This document shows, in pieces, positions 43,500-52,728 of a stretch of DNA of 64,000 nt. The notes beneath the pieces are model-generated. The model was not told the DNA's origin. It saw only the letters and a list, made by a program, of their open reading frames with translations, and searched no databases. Origin of the DNA: Gp1-AA122 sp035631655 (lineage in GTDB: Bacteria > Acidobacteriota > Terriglobia > Terriglobales > Acidobacteriaceae). The DNA is taken from NCBI GenBank assembly GCA_035631655.1, contig DASQIH010000221.1:1-64000 (forward strand), read 5' to 3'. Numbering within the stretch: the stretch's first letter is position 1; every line of letters begins with the position of its first letter. A program made the position numbers and the translations under genes.

Positions 43500-44450
43500 C
43501 TGCCCACCCGTAAACCACAATCCGGCCTAAGCTTCCGCCGCCACGTCGCGCCCTTTGCTCCGCTGGCTCTCGCCCTGGCGATGGGCCAGGTTTCAGGGCC
43601 GTCGCGCGCGACTGCTCCTGCCACCACCTTATCGGCGGAAGCCCCAGCAGGCGTGGAAGCGAACCGGGACAATGCGACTGCAGTGCAGTGCGATGATGTC
43701 CTGGATTTTCAGGACTGCCACAGCCGCTTCCCGACCGGATGCAGCCAGGCCTCCGGATATGATGCTGACCTTAACTTTCTGAAGAACCTGCTTATCCCGC
43801 CCCCGCCAGGCGCCAACCCGGCTGTCAAATATTTGGCGCAAAGCGACTACGAAAGTCTCGATGCCAACCTCCCGGACGGCTTGTCAAAAAACAACCACGC
43901 CGATTTCAAGGACGAACTCGGAAAGATGGGGGAAGGCCAGCTTTTCGGTGTGATCGGCTACTTGTATTACGCCCAGCCCAGCGGAGTGGAGAGCAGTAAT
44001 TGCCAGTTGGCCAATGAGGACCCGCCAGAAGGCTCTAACCTGGACTACCACATCGGCATCGGTTTCGACGCGAACCTGGCCCAGCAAGTGCAAGCTGCCA
44101 CGGGAAAATCCTCCGCGGCTGCCAAGAAGCTCTTGAAGAGTTTGGAGCAGAACAGCGTCATCGTGGAGATGACGCCCCATTACCGCTTCAACTTTGAGCC
44201 CGGAGTCTGGACGATCGAAAATGTGAAGAACGCGGTCGGCCGCCAAGTCCGGGTCATTGGCCAGTTACTGGTCGACAGCGAGCATAACTTGCCGGCCCAG
44301 AATTGTGCTATCGCCAAGACCGTCAAGCAGAAGCAATCTTGCTGGCGCGCATCGGTGTGGGAACTTCATCCGGTGGTCAGGTTCCAGGTGTGCAAAACGG
44401 CGTCCTGCTCCCAGGATGATCCGAATTGGGCGGAACTCGGGTCGAGCTAG
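43500..44450 (+). CDS. Secreted protein C of a three-gene operon, likely CTG start
   Basis: The frame opens right after the stop of gene B, and its only ATG (43581) has no ribosome site and would cut into the signal sequence. CTG at 43500 lies 5 bases after a near-perfect GGAGG (43490-43494) and gives a good signal peptide (basic RRH, then VAPFAPLALALA), for 316 residues. The mature part has eight or more cysteines and a C-terminal beta-rich domain (RVIGQLLVDSEH...WELHPVVRFQVC). The D-x-E-H and WE(L/I)HPV pair recalls unassigned secreted proteins. Function unknown. Confidence 0.65.
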   Translation: MPTRKPQSGLSFRRHVAPFAPLALALAMGQVSGPSRATAPATTLSAEAPAGVEANRDNATAVQCDDVLDFQDCHSRFPTGCSQASGYDADLNFLKNLLIPPPPGANPAVKYLAQSDYESLDANLPDGLSKNNHADFKDELGKMGEGQLFGVIGYLYYAQPSGVESSNCQLANEDPPEGSNLDYHIGIGFDANLAQQVQAATGKSSAAAKKLLKSLEQNSVIVEMTPHYRFNFEPGVWTIENVKNAVGRQVRVIGQLLVDSEHNLPAQNCAIAKTVKQKQSCWRASVWELHPVVRFQVCKTASCSQDDPNWAELGSS

Positions 44451-44494
44451 TGGCACGAACTTTGGCGCTGATCGTTCGGAAAGCCTGTGGTGAA

Positions 44495-45733
44495 CTACTC
44501 GTAGCGTAAAGCCTCGATTGGATCCAAGCGCGCAGCCTTGATGGCCGGCAGCATCCCGCTCACAATTCCCACAAAGCTCAGGATGGCGGTGGAAGTCAGT
44601 AGTGTACCCACATGGATAGCCAGGTGAATGTCTCCTTCATCAGCATTTTCAATAAACGCGCTCCACAAGGTCAGCGACCCTACTGACCAGGAAACGAGAT
44701 AAGCCAATGCCACCCCGGCCAGGCCGCCGATGAAGGTAATCACCAGAGCTTCCGCCAGGAACTGAAACAGGATGTGCCATCTCCGCGCGCCGAGTGCTTT
44801 CTCGACACCGATTTCCCGCGTCCGCTGCGTCACTGAGACCAGCATGATGTTCATCAGCCCGACCCCACCAATGCCTAGCGTGAGCATGCCGATGAAGCCC
44901 AGCAGGATTTTGATCCCAATCGTGATGGCGTCGAGGTCGGCCAGATCTTTCACCGCATCGAAAACGAAGACGGCTCGCTCATCCTTGGGATCAAAGGTAT
45001 GGTGGTAGGCGAGCGAACTGCGTACGGCCTTCACGACTTTGCTGTGGTCTCCTTCGTAATCGAGGGCGATGACATCGAGGTAATAGGTATTCTTGATGTC
45101 GCTCATGGCGCTGTAAGGCACGTACACCATGGCGTTCATGTTGTCGTCGCCATTGGAAAGCATGTGCTTGATGATCCCGATCACCTGGTAGGAAATGCCA
45201 TCAATGCGCACGCTCTCGCCCAGCGCATTCCGCCCGGAAAACAACTTCTTCTTTACGTCTGCACCCAACACGGCTACGCGGCTGTGGGTGAAATCTTCCT
45301 GCTCGCCAAAGAAGCTGCCCTCGCCGATTTCGACGTGTCGGATCTGCTGGTAAGAGGAGTAGGTCCCGCGGATGTCGTAGCTGTTGCTGCGCGTCCCGTA
45401 AACCACGAGGCTCTGCTTGTTTACTTCGGGGGACATGCGCTTGATCATGGGGACTTCTGCGCGCAGGAAATCCAGATCCTCGCGGCTAAGGCGAATTTGG
45501 GTGCCTGCCTTGCTGCCGCCCGCCTGCAAGGAAGTGCGTCCCGGGAAAATTGCAATCAGATTGCCGCCAAAAGTCTTGAAGGCAACCATCAACGCGTTTT
45601 GAAAACCAGTCCCGTAGGCCAGCAGCAGCACGACCGTGGCAATGCCCCAGGCCATGCCCAACATGGTGAGAAGCGAGCGTCGCTTGTTATAGCGCAGCGC
45701 ATGGTATGCCTGTTTGCTCAGGTCCGTAAACAT
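44495..45733 (-). CDS. MacB/FtsX-type ABC permease
   Basis: A 412-residue inner-membrane protein with one N-terminal helix, a large periplasmic MacB_PCD domain (about 45-240) and three C-terminal helices of the FtsX fold (GIGGVGLMNIMLVSVTQRTREIGVEKALGARRWHI). It starts 4 bases after the stop of a second such permease. No ATP-binding subunit is encoded in the window, so the ATPase must come from elsewhere. Such transporters act mechanically on envelope lipoproteins or export small molecules. Confidence 0.88.
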   Translation of the reverse strand: MFTDLSKQAYHALRYNKRRSLLTMLGMAWGIATVVLLLAYGTGFQNALMVAFKTFGGNLIAIFPGRTSLQAGGSKAGTQIRLSREDLDFLRAEVPMIKRMSPEVNKQSLVVYGTRSNSYDIRGTYSSYQQIRHVEIGEGSFFGEQEDFTHSRVAVLGADVKKKLFSGRNALGESVRIDGISYQVIGIIKHMLSNGDDNMNAMVYVPYSAMSDIKNTYYLDVIALDYEGDHSKVVKAVRSSLAYHHTFDPKDERAVFVFDAVKDLADLDAITIGIKILLGFIGMLTLGIGGVGLMNIMLVSVTQRTREIGVEKALGARRWHILFQFLAEALVITFIGGLAGVALAYLVSWSVGSLTLWSAFIENADEGDIHLAIHVGTLLTSTAILSFVGIVSGMLPAIKAARLDPIEALRYE

Positions 45734-45736
45734 TGC

Positions 45737-46984
45737 TTATTCCTGCCGCAGTGCTTCCACCGGCGGAAGCAGGGCTGCCTTGCGCGCTGGATAAAGGCCG
45801 GCCACGATGCCAGCAATCGCCAGGGACAGGATGGCCGTCACTGCAGACGACGGCACAATTCGCGGCGTGTCGAAACCCTCAGGCGCCGGCAGCCTTGCCA
45901 ACAAAGCGACAAAGCCCACCGAGACAGCTAGTCCGATACCACCGCTGAAGGCAGTCAGAAAAGCGCCCTCCACAAAGAACTGCGTAAGAATATTGCGGTA
46001 GGTTGCGCCTAATGCTTTCCGAAGTCCGATTTCTTTGGTGCGCTCGGTAACCGACACCAGCATAATGTTGATGATTCCGATTGCCCCCAGTGCCAACGTC
46101 ACGATTCCGACCACTCCCAGGAACCAGTCCATGGCGTCAAAGATTTTGCCTACGCGAATGGATTCTTCGATCGTGTCCCAGTCCTGGAAGGCGTCTTCGG
46201 TCTTCGGATCGAAGCCATGGCGGCGGGCAATAATCTCGTGCAGCTCGCGCTTGGCCGTGAGGTGTTGTTCTTTGGTCAGGGGCCGATAGTTGATGAACGA
46301 GATTGCGTTTTCCGTGTTCTCTGCCTTTAGAGGGAACAGCATCCGCATAGTCTCAATCGGCACAAATATTCGGCCATTGGTCCCGTTGTTGCCTTCTTTG
46401 CCGATCTTCTGGATGACGCCAATCACCTCAAAATTAATTCCATTTAACAAGATTGAACCGCCTACCGCAGGGCGGCCGGGAAACGTGTTTTTGAGCAGTT
46501 CCCAGCCCACGACGGCGACGCGGCGATGCTCAGAATTATCCTCATCGTTGAACCAGCGCCCGGGGCTGACCGGCACCGTGCGGATCCGGTCGTAATCCGG
46601 CACTACCCCGAAAACCTGTCCGTTGGTGCTGCCGTAATCGCTAACTGCCCGGATGTCCTCGCGATTTAAAACGGGCGAGATGGCGCGCAGAAATTTGGCC
46701 TGGTCCCGAATGGCGAGGTAGTCGTCATAGGTAAAGTTGTACGGACGCCCCGACTGAAAGCTGCCTTCCACCGCAGGAATCCGGCCCGGGAAGGCAAACA
46801 TGATGTCTTGGCCTAGGTTAGCTAGTTGCTTGTCCTGACCGCTGCGGAAGCCCTCACCCAATCCCACCAGCAGGAGCAGGGAACCTACACCCCAAGCGAT
46901 ACCGAACATCGTGAGAAAAGAGCGCAGCTTGTGCGCCCACAGGGTGGACAGCGACTGTGTCACGATATCGAGAAATGTTCGCAT
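45737..46984 (-). CDS. MacB/FtsX-type ABC permease
   Basis: A 415-residue paralogue of the next gene, with the same plan (LRSFLTMFGIAWGVGSLLLL, periplasmic domain, then GAIGIINIMLVSVTERTKEIGLRKALGAT). I set the start at ATG 46984; an open frame reaches 47215 but lacks membrane-protein character. The two permeases probably form a heterodimer driven by an unlinked ATPase. Confidence 0.88.
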   Translation of the reverse strand: MRTFLDIVTQSLSTLWAHKLRSFLTMFGIAWGVGSLLLLVGLGEGFRSGQDKQLANLGQDIMFAFPGRIPAVEGSFQSGRPYNFTYDDYLAIRDQAKFLRAISPVLNREDIRAVSDYGSTNGQVFGVVPDYDRIRTVPVSPGRWFNDEDNSEHRRVAVVGWELLKNTFPGRPAVGGSILLNGINFEVIGVIQKIGKEGNNGTNGRIFVPIETMRMLFPLKAENTENAISFINYRPLTKEQHLTAKRELHEIIARRHGFDPKTEDAFQDWDTIEESIRVGKIFDAMDWFLGVVGIVTLALGAIGIINIMLVSVTERTKEIGLRKALGATYRNILTQFFVEGAFLTAFSGGIGLAVSVGFVALLARLPAPEGFDTPRIVPSSAVTAILSLAIAGIVAGLYPARKAALLPPVEALRQE

Positions 46985-47159
46985 AGCTGGTGACGTAATC
47001 GTCGCAGAATCAGGCCGGTGGAGCGGCAGGCGAGGGCTCGCACCTGCCACCCCTAGCAGATACGTGGCTAACCTACGCCAGGTTCCACCTGTTTCTGGGC
47101 GAGAAGATGACTTATCTTCGATATTAAACGGAAAGTTGGCCGGATGGTCGAAGCGGCGC

Positions 47160-47192
47160 CAGAAAATAAGGGCGGAGCTATGTTCTCCGCCC
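47160..47192 (-). terminator. Rho-independent terminator
   Basis: GGGCGGAG and CTCCGCCC form an 8-bp stem with a 7-base loop. On the minus strand it is followed by TTATTTTCT, fitting the end of the fibronectin-type gene 32 bases upstream. The plus strand also has a pyrimidine tail. Confidence 0.8.
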
Positions 47193-47224
47193 CTTTCTTT
47201 CTCCCTGTACAACACTCACGTGCA

Positions 47225-48010
47225 CTACTGCGGCTTCTCGTTCTTGACCGGAGGCGCACCTGGGGCTGGAGTCTTGAAGCTCATGACCTTGTTGCCTTCG
47301 ACCTCCGCGCCGCCCGTTCCTGCTGCCTGGCCGGTTTCGACCCGGAAGTAATAGGTGGTGTTGGGCTGCAGGTTCTTAAGCTGTACACGATGCGTCAGCC
47401 CGCCTTGTCCCCAAGGAGACTCACCCAGCTGCGTCAGGTTGTTAGGATCCGTCCCGTAGGTGACGCGGCTGCTGCCCTTCACGTTAGTCGACCAGGCGAC
47501 GGTCGCCGAGTTGCTGGTGACTTCCTCGAGGACCGGGCCGCTGGTGATCTTTACCTTCCCATTCTCGTCGCCGCCAGGCGCCCCTTTTTCAGCGACTTGA
47601 GCAGGCTGGTTGTGAATCGTCGGCTGTCCCTGGGCGGGAGTCTTAAAGCTCATCACACCCTGGCTCTCAGCTTCCGGTCCCGACTGTCCGCGAGCCGACT
47701 CGACCTGAAAATAATATGTCGTGTTGGGCTGCAGATTCTTGAGCTGCACCCGGTGCGTGGTTCCCGTTGCATAAGGGGACTCTGCCTGCTGCGTGAGGTT
47801 GTTGGCGTCGGTTCCATACCACACGCGGCTGCTGGACGGCTGGTTAGTCGACCATGCGATCATGGCTGAATTGCTGTCCGCAGTCTCGATAATTGGGCCG
47901 TTGGTGATCTGAACGGTCCCGGATTGAGTGGAAGCCTGGGCCGCCATGTTCGGTGACGGCGCCAGAACCAATCCCAACGCCAGCAGCAATGCAATCAAAC
48001 CTTGTCTCAT
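47225..48010 (-). CDS. Secreted protein with two fibronectin-III-like repeats
   Basis: A 261-residue exported protein. ATG 48010 has AGGAGG about 9 bases upstream and starts a signal peptide. Two tandem modules of about 95 residues (near 30-125 and 140-240) share ITxGPxxExxxxNSAxxxWSTN and HRVQLKNLQPNTTYYF, the pattern of purple-acid-phosphatase-type N-terminal domains. No enzymatic domain follows. It is probably an adhesive or structural protein. The duplicated modules are closely similar, a sign of recent duplication. Confidence 0.82.
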   Translation of the reverse strand: MRQGLIALLLALGLVLAPSPNMAAQASTQSGTVQITNGPIIETADSNSAMIAWSTNQPSSSRVWYGTDANNLTQQAESPYATGTTHRVQLKNLQPNTTYYFQVESARGQSGPEAESQGVMSFKTPAQGQPTIHNQPAQVAEKGAPGGDENGKVKITSGPVLEEVTSNSATVAWSTNVKGSSRVTYGTDPNNLTQLGESPWGQGGLTHRVQLKNLQPNTTYYFRVETGQAAGTGGAEVEGNKVMSFKTPAPGAPPVKNEKPQ

Positions 48011-48334
48011 AAACACACCCCTCCTAATTGGATTGCTTTACTTAGATTGCAAACGGGATAGACAGTTGTCTGGTGATACGTCAGAAGGCAGGAAAATTCT
48101 GAGGAGGACAGAGCAGCCTGCTATTCCCCTGCTTATCAATGTGATCCCAGCAAGTTCGCCAGGACCCGCAGCTGCGGACTCGGTCGAAACCGCTGGCCCA
48201 TCGAACACTAGGCCAGCATCCACTCTGCTAACCAGCCATCCAGGGTGCCGTCTAAGCTGCCGTGTCGCCGCTGTGCGAGCGCTGTCGCTTCCTAGGGCGA
48301 AATCTGCTGTAACTCAATCTGCAAGGAGGTTTCC
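48011..48334. other. Intergenic region between divergent genes
   Basis: This 324-base gap separates the fibronectin-type gene (minus) and the DUF2911 gene (plus). It holds the AGGAGG site of the first and AAGGAGG (48323-48329) of the second. I see no gene, repeat or confident promoter. Confidence 0.5.
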
Positions 48335-49396
48335 ATGAATAGACGTCGCGTCCTCGCCTCGCTTGTTGGTCTCGTGTTTCTCGCCAGTTTTTGCCAGGCG
48401 CAGTCTTTCGTTCTGGATCTGCCCCGGACCAGCCAGCACGCGCTGATTAGCCAGCGTGTCGGGATTACCGACATCACCATCAACTACCATCGTCCACTGG
48501 TGAACGGGAGAAAGATCTGGGGAAGCCTGGTCCCCTACGGCCAGGTTTGGCGCGCCGGGGCCAACGAAAATACCACCATCACATTCAGCGATCCCGTAAC
48601 CATTGAAGGCAAGCCTCTCGACAAAGGCACTTACGGACTGCACATGATTCCGGGAGAAGCCCAATGGACAGTTATCTTTTCCAAGAACTCGACTTCCTGG
48701 GGAAGCTTTACCTATAAGCAGGCGGAAGATGCCCTGCGAGTCAACGTAAAGCCGCAGGCAGCCGAGCTACATGAGGCTCTGACTTATGACTTCGATCAGG
48801 TGAAGCCTAATTCCGCCGTGGTTACACTGGCCTGGGAGAAAGTCGTGGTCCCTTTTACAGTCGGCGTGAATACGAAGGAGCTAGTAGCAGAGAATCTCCA
48901 CAAGCAGCTTAGAGGGCTGGCTCAGTACTCGTGGGACGGATGGGATGATGCTGCGAACTACCTGCTCGACAATAACGTCCACCTCGACGAAGCGCTTCAG
49001 TACGAAGACAAGTCCATCCAGAACGAAGAACGTTTCGAGAACCTGCTGACTAAATCGCGCATCCTCGATGCGCTGGGGCGCAAGGAAGAAGCCACTAGTG
49101 CGCGCGACAAGGCTCTTGCCAAGGCAACCCCGTTGCAACTACACATCTATGCCCGACAGTTGCAGGGACAGAAAAAACAAGACGAAGCGTTTGCGATTTT
49201 CCGTTCCAATTACAAGAAGTATCCCAGCGAATGGTTTGTACACACCGGCATGGCCCGCATCTACTCCGCGCAGGGCGATTTTGACAATGCGGCCAAAGAA
49301 ATGAGAAACGCGCTGGCCAGCGCCCCAGAGCAGCAGAAGTCCTACGTGGATGGCCTCGTCAAGCGGCTGGAGGCGAAAGACGATATCAATAAATAG
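48335..49396 (+). CDS. DUF2911 and TPR protein
   Basis: A 353-residue exported protein with a signal peptide and a perfect AAGGAGG 5 bases before ATG 48335. Residues 25-185 match the DUF2911 pattern (VGITDITINYHRPLVNGRKI, then LVPYGQVWRAGANENTTI and DKGTYGLHMIPG), a beta-domain of unknown role common in Bacteroidota and Acidobacteriota. Residues 215-345 are TPR-like helices. No enzymatic residues are recognised. Confidence 0.85.
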   Translation: MNRRRVLASLVGLVFLASFCQAQSFVLDLPRTSQHALISQRVGITDITINYHRPLVNGRKIWGSLVPYGQVWRAGANENTTITFSDPVTIEGKPLDKGTYGLHMIPGEAQWTVIFSKNSTSWGSFTYKQAEDALRVNVKPQAAELHEALTYDFDQVKPNSAVVTLAWEKVVVPFTVGVNTKELVAENLHKQLRGLAQYSWDGWDDAANYLLDNNVHLDEALQYEDKSIQNEERFENLLTKSRILDALGRKEEATSARDKALAKATPLQLHIYARQLQGQKKQDEAFAIFRSNYKKYPSEWFVHTGMARIYSAQGDFDNAAKEMRNALASAPEQQKSYVDGLVKRLEAKDDINK

Positions 49397-49430
49397 AGAA
49401 GGTCGTGCAAATGGAAAAGATTGTGGGGGG

Positions 49431-49469
49431 ACGGGTCTGTGACCCGTTCCGGCGGGTCGAAGACCCGCC
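49431..49469. repeat. Double palindrome downstream of the DUF2911 gene
   Basis: ACGGGTC-TGT-GACCCGT and GGCGGGTC-GAA-GACCCGCC stand in tandem, in the gap between convergent genes. The second stem matches the one inside the cytochrome gene at 25226. It lacks a T-run and may act as a processing or roadblock hairpin. Confidence 0.8.
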
Positions 49470-49489
49470 TCCACGCTTCTTTGCGGGGT

Positions 49490-52156
49490 CTAGGCCAAGG
49501 CCGGATTCTTGGTGTCCGGATCGACCCCCAGGTCGCCGAACGCTTTTCGGGCCACGTTCTGGTCGAGCTTGCCATCGCGAGCCAGACGCGATAACGCCGC
49601 GCACGCGATGGACTCGGCGTTCACCTCGAAGAAGCGGCGCAAGTGCTCGCGGTTATCACTGCGACCAAAGCCGTCGGTACCCAACGTGAGCATTCGACCG
49701 GGGAGCCAGGGTGCTACCTGGTCGGGAACGATCTTCATGTAATCAGTGGCCGCGACGATTGGACCCGGTACGCCGTCCAACGCCGCCTGGATGTAAGGCC
49801 GCTTCGCCGGTTGATCCGGATGCAGTCGGTTCCAGCGTTCCGTTTCCAGGGCTTCGCGCCGCAATTCGCTATAGCTGGTGACGCTCCAAACTCCAGCGGC
49901 CACACCGTAGCGCTCGGCCAGAATTTCCTGAGCACGCAGAGCTTCGTTCAGAATGGGCCCACTGCCGAACAGTTGCACCTGCTCCGGTCCCTTGTTCGCC
50001 CCACTGAAGCGGTAGATGCCCTTTAAGATCCCTTCCTGCACCCCTTCCGGCATGGGCGGCATGGCATAGTTTTCGTTGTAGAGCGTCAAATAGTAGAACC
50101 GGTCTTCACTTAGCTGATACATCCGGCGGATACCGTCCTGCACAATAGTGGCAATCTCGTAGGCGTAGGCTGGATCATAGGCCGTGCAGGTCGGCACCGT
50201 ACTAGCCAGCACGTGGCTGTGGCCGTCCTGGTGCTGCAATCCTTCGCCGGCCAGTGTGGTACGCCCCGCGGTGGCACCCATCAGGAAGCCTTTGCCCCGG
50301 GCATCGGCGAACGCCCAGATCAGATCCTGCACGCGCTGGAAGCCGAACATCGAGTAGAACGTGTAGAAGGGAATCATCTCCACTCCGAAGTTCGAATACG
50401 CTGTGCCCGCCGCGGTGAACGAAGCTGTCGCGCCCGCCTCAGTGATGCCTTCTTCCAGAATCTGCCCGTCCTTCTGCTCCTTGTAGTAGAGGAACATATC
50501 GGCGTCGTGAGGTTTATACAGTTGTCCCTTGGCGGCGTAGATGCCGAATTGCCGGAACAGCGATTCCATGCCGAAGGTGCGTGCCTCGTCGGGAATGATA
50601 GGCACGATGTGTTTGCCAAGTTGCGGATGCTTCATGAGCATGGTGAGAAGCCGGACAAAAGCCATCGTGCTCGACGGATGGGGTGGCTTGGAGCCCTCGA
50701 AGAACGGCTTGAAGAACTCGCTCTCCGGAGCGGAAATGCGGCTCACATGGGGCCGCCGCTTCGGCATATATCCGCCCAACTCCTGGCGCCGCTGGTGCAG
50801 GTACTTCATCTCCGGACTGTCATCGGGCGGACGATAGAACTTCAACTCCTTAGCGACATCATCCGGCAGGTGAATGTCGAAGTACTGCCGGAACAGCTCG
50901 ACGGCACCTTCATTCAGCTGTTTTTGCTGGTGGGTTGGGTTGCGCGATTGAATGTCGGGGACGCCATAGCCTTTGATGGTCTTGGCGAGGATAACCGTGG
51001 GCCGGCCTTTGTGTTCCACTGCCCGTCGATAGGCGTTATAAACCTTCACGGGATCGTGCCCACCGCGGCGGAGGTTCCAGACCTCTTCGTCGCTCATGTC
51101 GGCCACGAGTTGCAGAGTTTCCGGATACTTGCCGAAAAACTCGCTGCGCACAAACTCGCCGCCCTTGGCCTTGTACGACTGGTATTCGCCGTCGACGCAC
51201 TCTCCCATCAACTTCACCAGCATCCCGCTCCTGTCACGTTCCAGCAGCGGATCCCAGTTCGAGCCCCACAGCACCTTGATGACATTCCACCCGGAGCCGT
51301 GGAAAGAGGCTTCCAACTCCTGAATGATGCTCCCGTTGCCCCGCACCGGGCCGTCGAGCCGCTGCAAGTTGCAGTTGACGACGAAGATCAGGTTATCGAG
51401 TTCCTCGCGCGACGCTAGCGTTATTGACCCCAGGGATTCGGGCTCATCCATTTCGCCATCGCCCAGAAACGCCCAGATCTTGCGCCCCGTGACCGGAATC
51501 AGACTGCGATTCTCCAGGTAACGCATGAAACGTGCCATATAGATGGCGGTAATGGGAGAGAGGCCCATCGAAACTGTAGGGTGCATCCAGAAATCGGGCA
51601 TCAGCCAGGGATGCGGATAGGATGACAGTCCCGGGTGATCCCGCAGTTCATGGCGGAAGTTTAGGAGATGTTCCTCGGTCAGGCGTCCTTCCAGGAACGC
51701 GCGTGCATAAATGCCTGGCGCAGAGTGACCCTGGAAAAAGACAATGTCCCCGGGTTGATCCCCATAGCTGGCATGCAAGAAATGGTTGAAAGCCACCTCA
51801 ATCAGGGTAGCAATCGAAGCATAGCTGGCGATGTGCCCACCGATGCCGTGATCCAACTTGTTCTGCCGGCTGACCATGGCGAGAGCGTTCCAGCGGGTCA
51901 AGCTCTTGATGGTGCGCTCCAGTGCGCGGTCCCCAGGGAAGGGAACTTCTTCGGATTTCGGGATCGTGTTTATGTAGGGCGTGTTGTGACGGATAGGAAG
52001 CTTGACCCCGAGCAATTTGGCGTGTTCCGCTAGGCGGGCCAGCATCTTCGCGCCGTGTTCCGGCCCTTCTTCTTCCACGATCTGCTCGAACGCTTCCAGC
52101 CACTCGGCCGTTTCCTGCGAATCCAAGCGCGGACGCTCATCCAATTTCTGCTGCAT
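49490..52156 (-). CDS. aceE: Pyruvate dehydrogenase E1 component, homodimeric
   Basis: An 888-residue thiamine-diphosphate enzyme that decarboxylates pyruvate and passes the acetyl group to E2 lipoate. The length matches AceE of E. coli (887). The ThDP/Mg motif starts at GDGEMDEPES (about 231) and ends with the NCNLQRLDGPV segment. Other family stretches include HNTPYINTIP, SRQNKLDHGIGGHIASYASI and GFGRSDNREHLRRFFEV near the C-terminus. ATG 52156 has AAGGA 5 bases upstream. No E2 or E3 gene is adjacent, so the complex is encoded at scattered loci. Confidence 0.95.
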   Translation of the reverse strand: MQQKLDERPRLDSQETAEWLEAFEQIVEEEGPEHGAKMLARLAEHAKLLGVKLPIRHNTPYINTIPKSEEVPFPGDRALERTIKSLTRWNALAMVSRQNKLDHGIGGHIASYASIATLIEVAFNHFLHASYGDQPGDIVFFQGHSAPGIYARAFLEGRLTEEHLLNFRHELRDHPGLSSYPHPWLMPDFWMHPTVSMGLSPITAIYMARFMRYLENRSLIPVTGRKIWAFLGDGEMDEPESLGSITLASREELDNLIFVVNCNLQRLDGPVRGNGSIIQELEASFHGSGWNVIKVLWGSNWDPLLERDRSGMLVKLMGECVDGEYQSYKAKGGEFVRSEFFGKYPETLQLVADMSDEEVWNLRRGGHDPVKVYNAYRRAVEHKGRPTVILAKTIKGYGVPDIQSRNPTHQQKQLNEGAVELFRQYFDIHLPDDVAKELKFYRPPDDSPEMKYLHQRRQELGGYMPKRRPHVSRISAPESEFFKPFFEGSKPPHPSSTMAFVRLLTMLMKHPQLGKHIVPIIPDEARTFGMESLFRQFGIYAAKGQLYKPHDADMFLYYKEQKDGQILEEGITEAGATASFTAAGTAYSNFGVEMIPFYTFYSMFGFQRVQDLIWAFADARGKGFLMGATAGRTTLAGEGLQHQDGHSHVLASTVPTCTAYDPAYAYEIATIVQDGIRRMYQLSEDRFYYLTLYNENYAMPPMPEGVQEGILKGIYRFSGANKGPEQVQLFGSGPILNEALRAQEILAERYGVAAGVWSVTSYSELRREALETERWNRLHPDQPAKRPYIQAALDGVPGPIVAATDYMKIVPDQVAPWLPGRMLTLGTDGFGRSDNREHLRRFFEVNAESIACAALSRLARDGKLDQNVARKAFGDLGVDPDTKNPALA

Positions 52157-52728
52157 GAATATCCTTCAGATGAAATATCGGTTCAATTGCGCGCAAGAGT
52201 AAGCGGGAAGATCCGAACCCCAATCTTTCCTTCTAATTATAGTCGAGAACCGCCACCATTCCTGAATGGGCAAGGGTGCGCTCTAGGATTCGGACCCACT
52301 CCATCCTCGTAGAGTTAGATGAGCCTCGGCAAGTTACGGAAGCAGCGGAAAGGACGGGGCGGGAGGGCTCAATTCCGCCAAAAGGTGTCCAGCCGCCATC
52401 GAAACCTGGTCATCCCGAGCGAGGGCTTCAGCCCAAGTCGAGAGACCTGGTGTTTTCAGCTGGCTGGCGAGCCGTGGTAGCGCCGCGGTCCCGGCGGCGG
52501 TCACGCGGGCGTCCCGCCCGCGCCTCGGGCCGGCAAGATGCCGGCGCTACGCCACCGCCCTGCCAGGTCTCGAAAAGCGCGAGACTTGGATCTCCCCGCC
52601 CGGTTCTAGGGACTATAAAAAAAATCGATTGGACGACTCTTGGGGTGAGAATTAATTTCCATACTAGACACTTTGGTTACAGTTAAACAGGATTTTCAAA
52701 CCGTTTCCATTCTCTTTGACGGAATCGC
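52157..52728. other. Intergenic region rich in dispersed repeats
   Basis: This 572-base gap lies between aceE (minus) and the Amt operon (plus). It contains a degenerate copy of the CCTGAGCGAAGC-type repeat (about 52410), the composite REP-like element (52477-52550), and then about 180 AT-richer bases that should hold the promoter of the Amt operon. No convincing sigma-54 or sigma-70 pair was found. No gene is seen. Confidence 0.6.
52477..52550. repeat. Composite REP-like element, copy 2 (inverted)
   Basis: The reverse complement of this stretch is nearly identical to 27144-27215, with the same three stem-loops in the same order and the same AGCGCC/GGCGCT ends. Differences are few and mostly in the third stem. 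Confidence 0.9.

Noticed and set aside
50213..51418. 401-codon plus-strand frame
   Set aside because: It is antisense to aceE, whose identity is certain.
52624..52640. Possible sigma-54 promoter upstream of the Amt operon
   Set aside because: A GG dinucleotide is present, but GC at the right distance and the TTGC block are missing.
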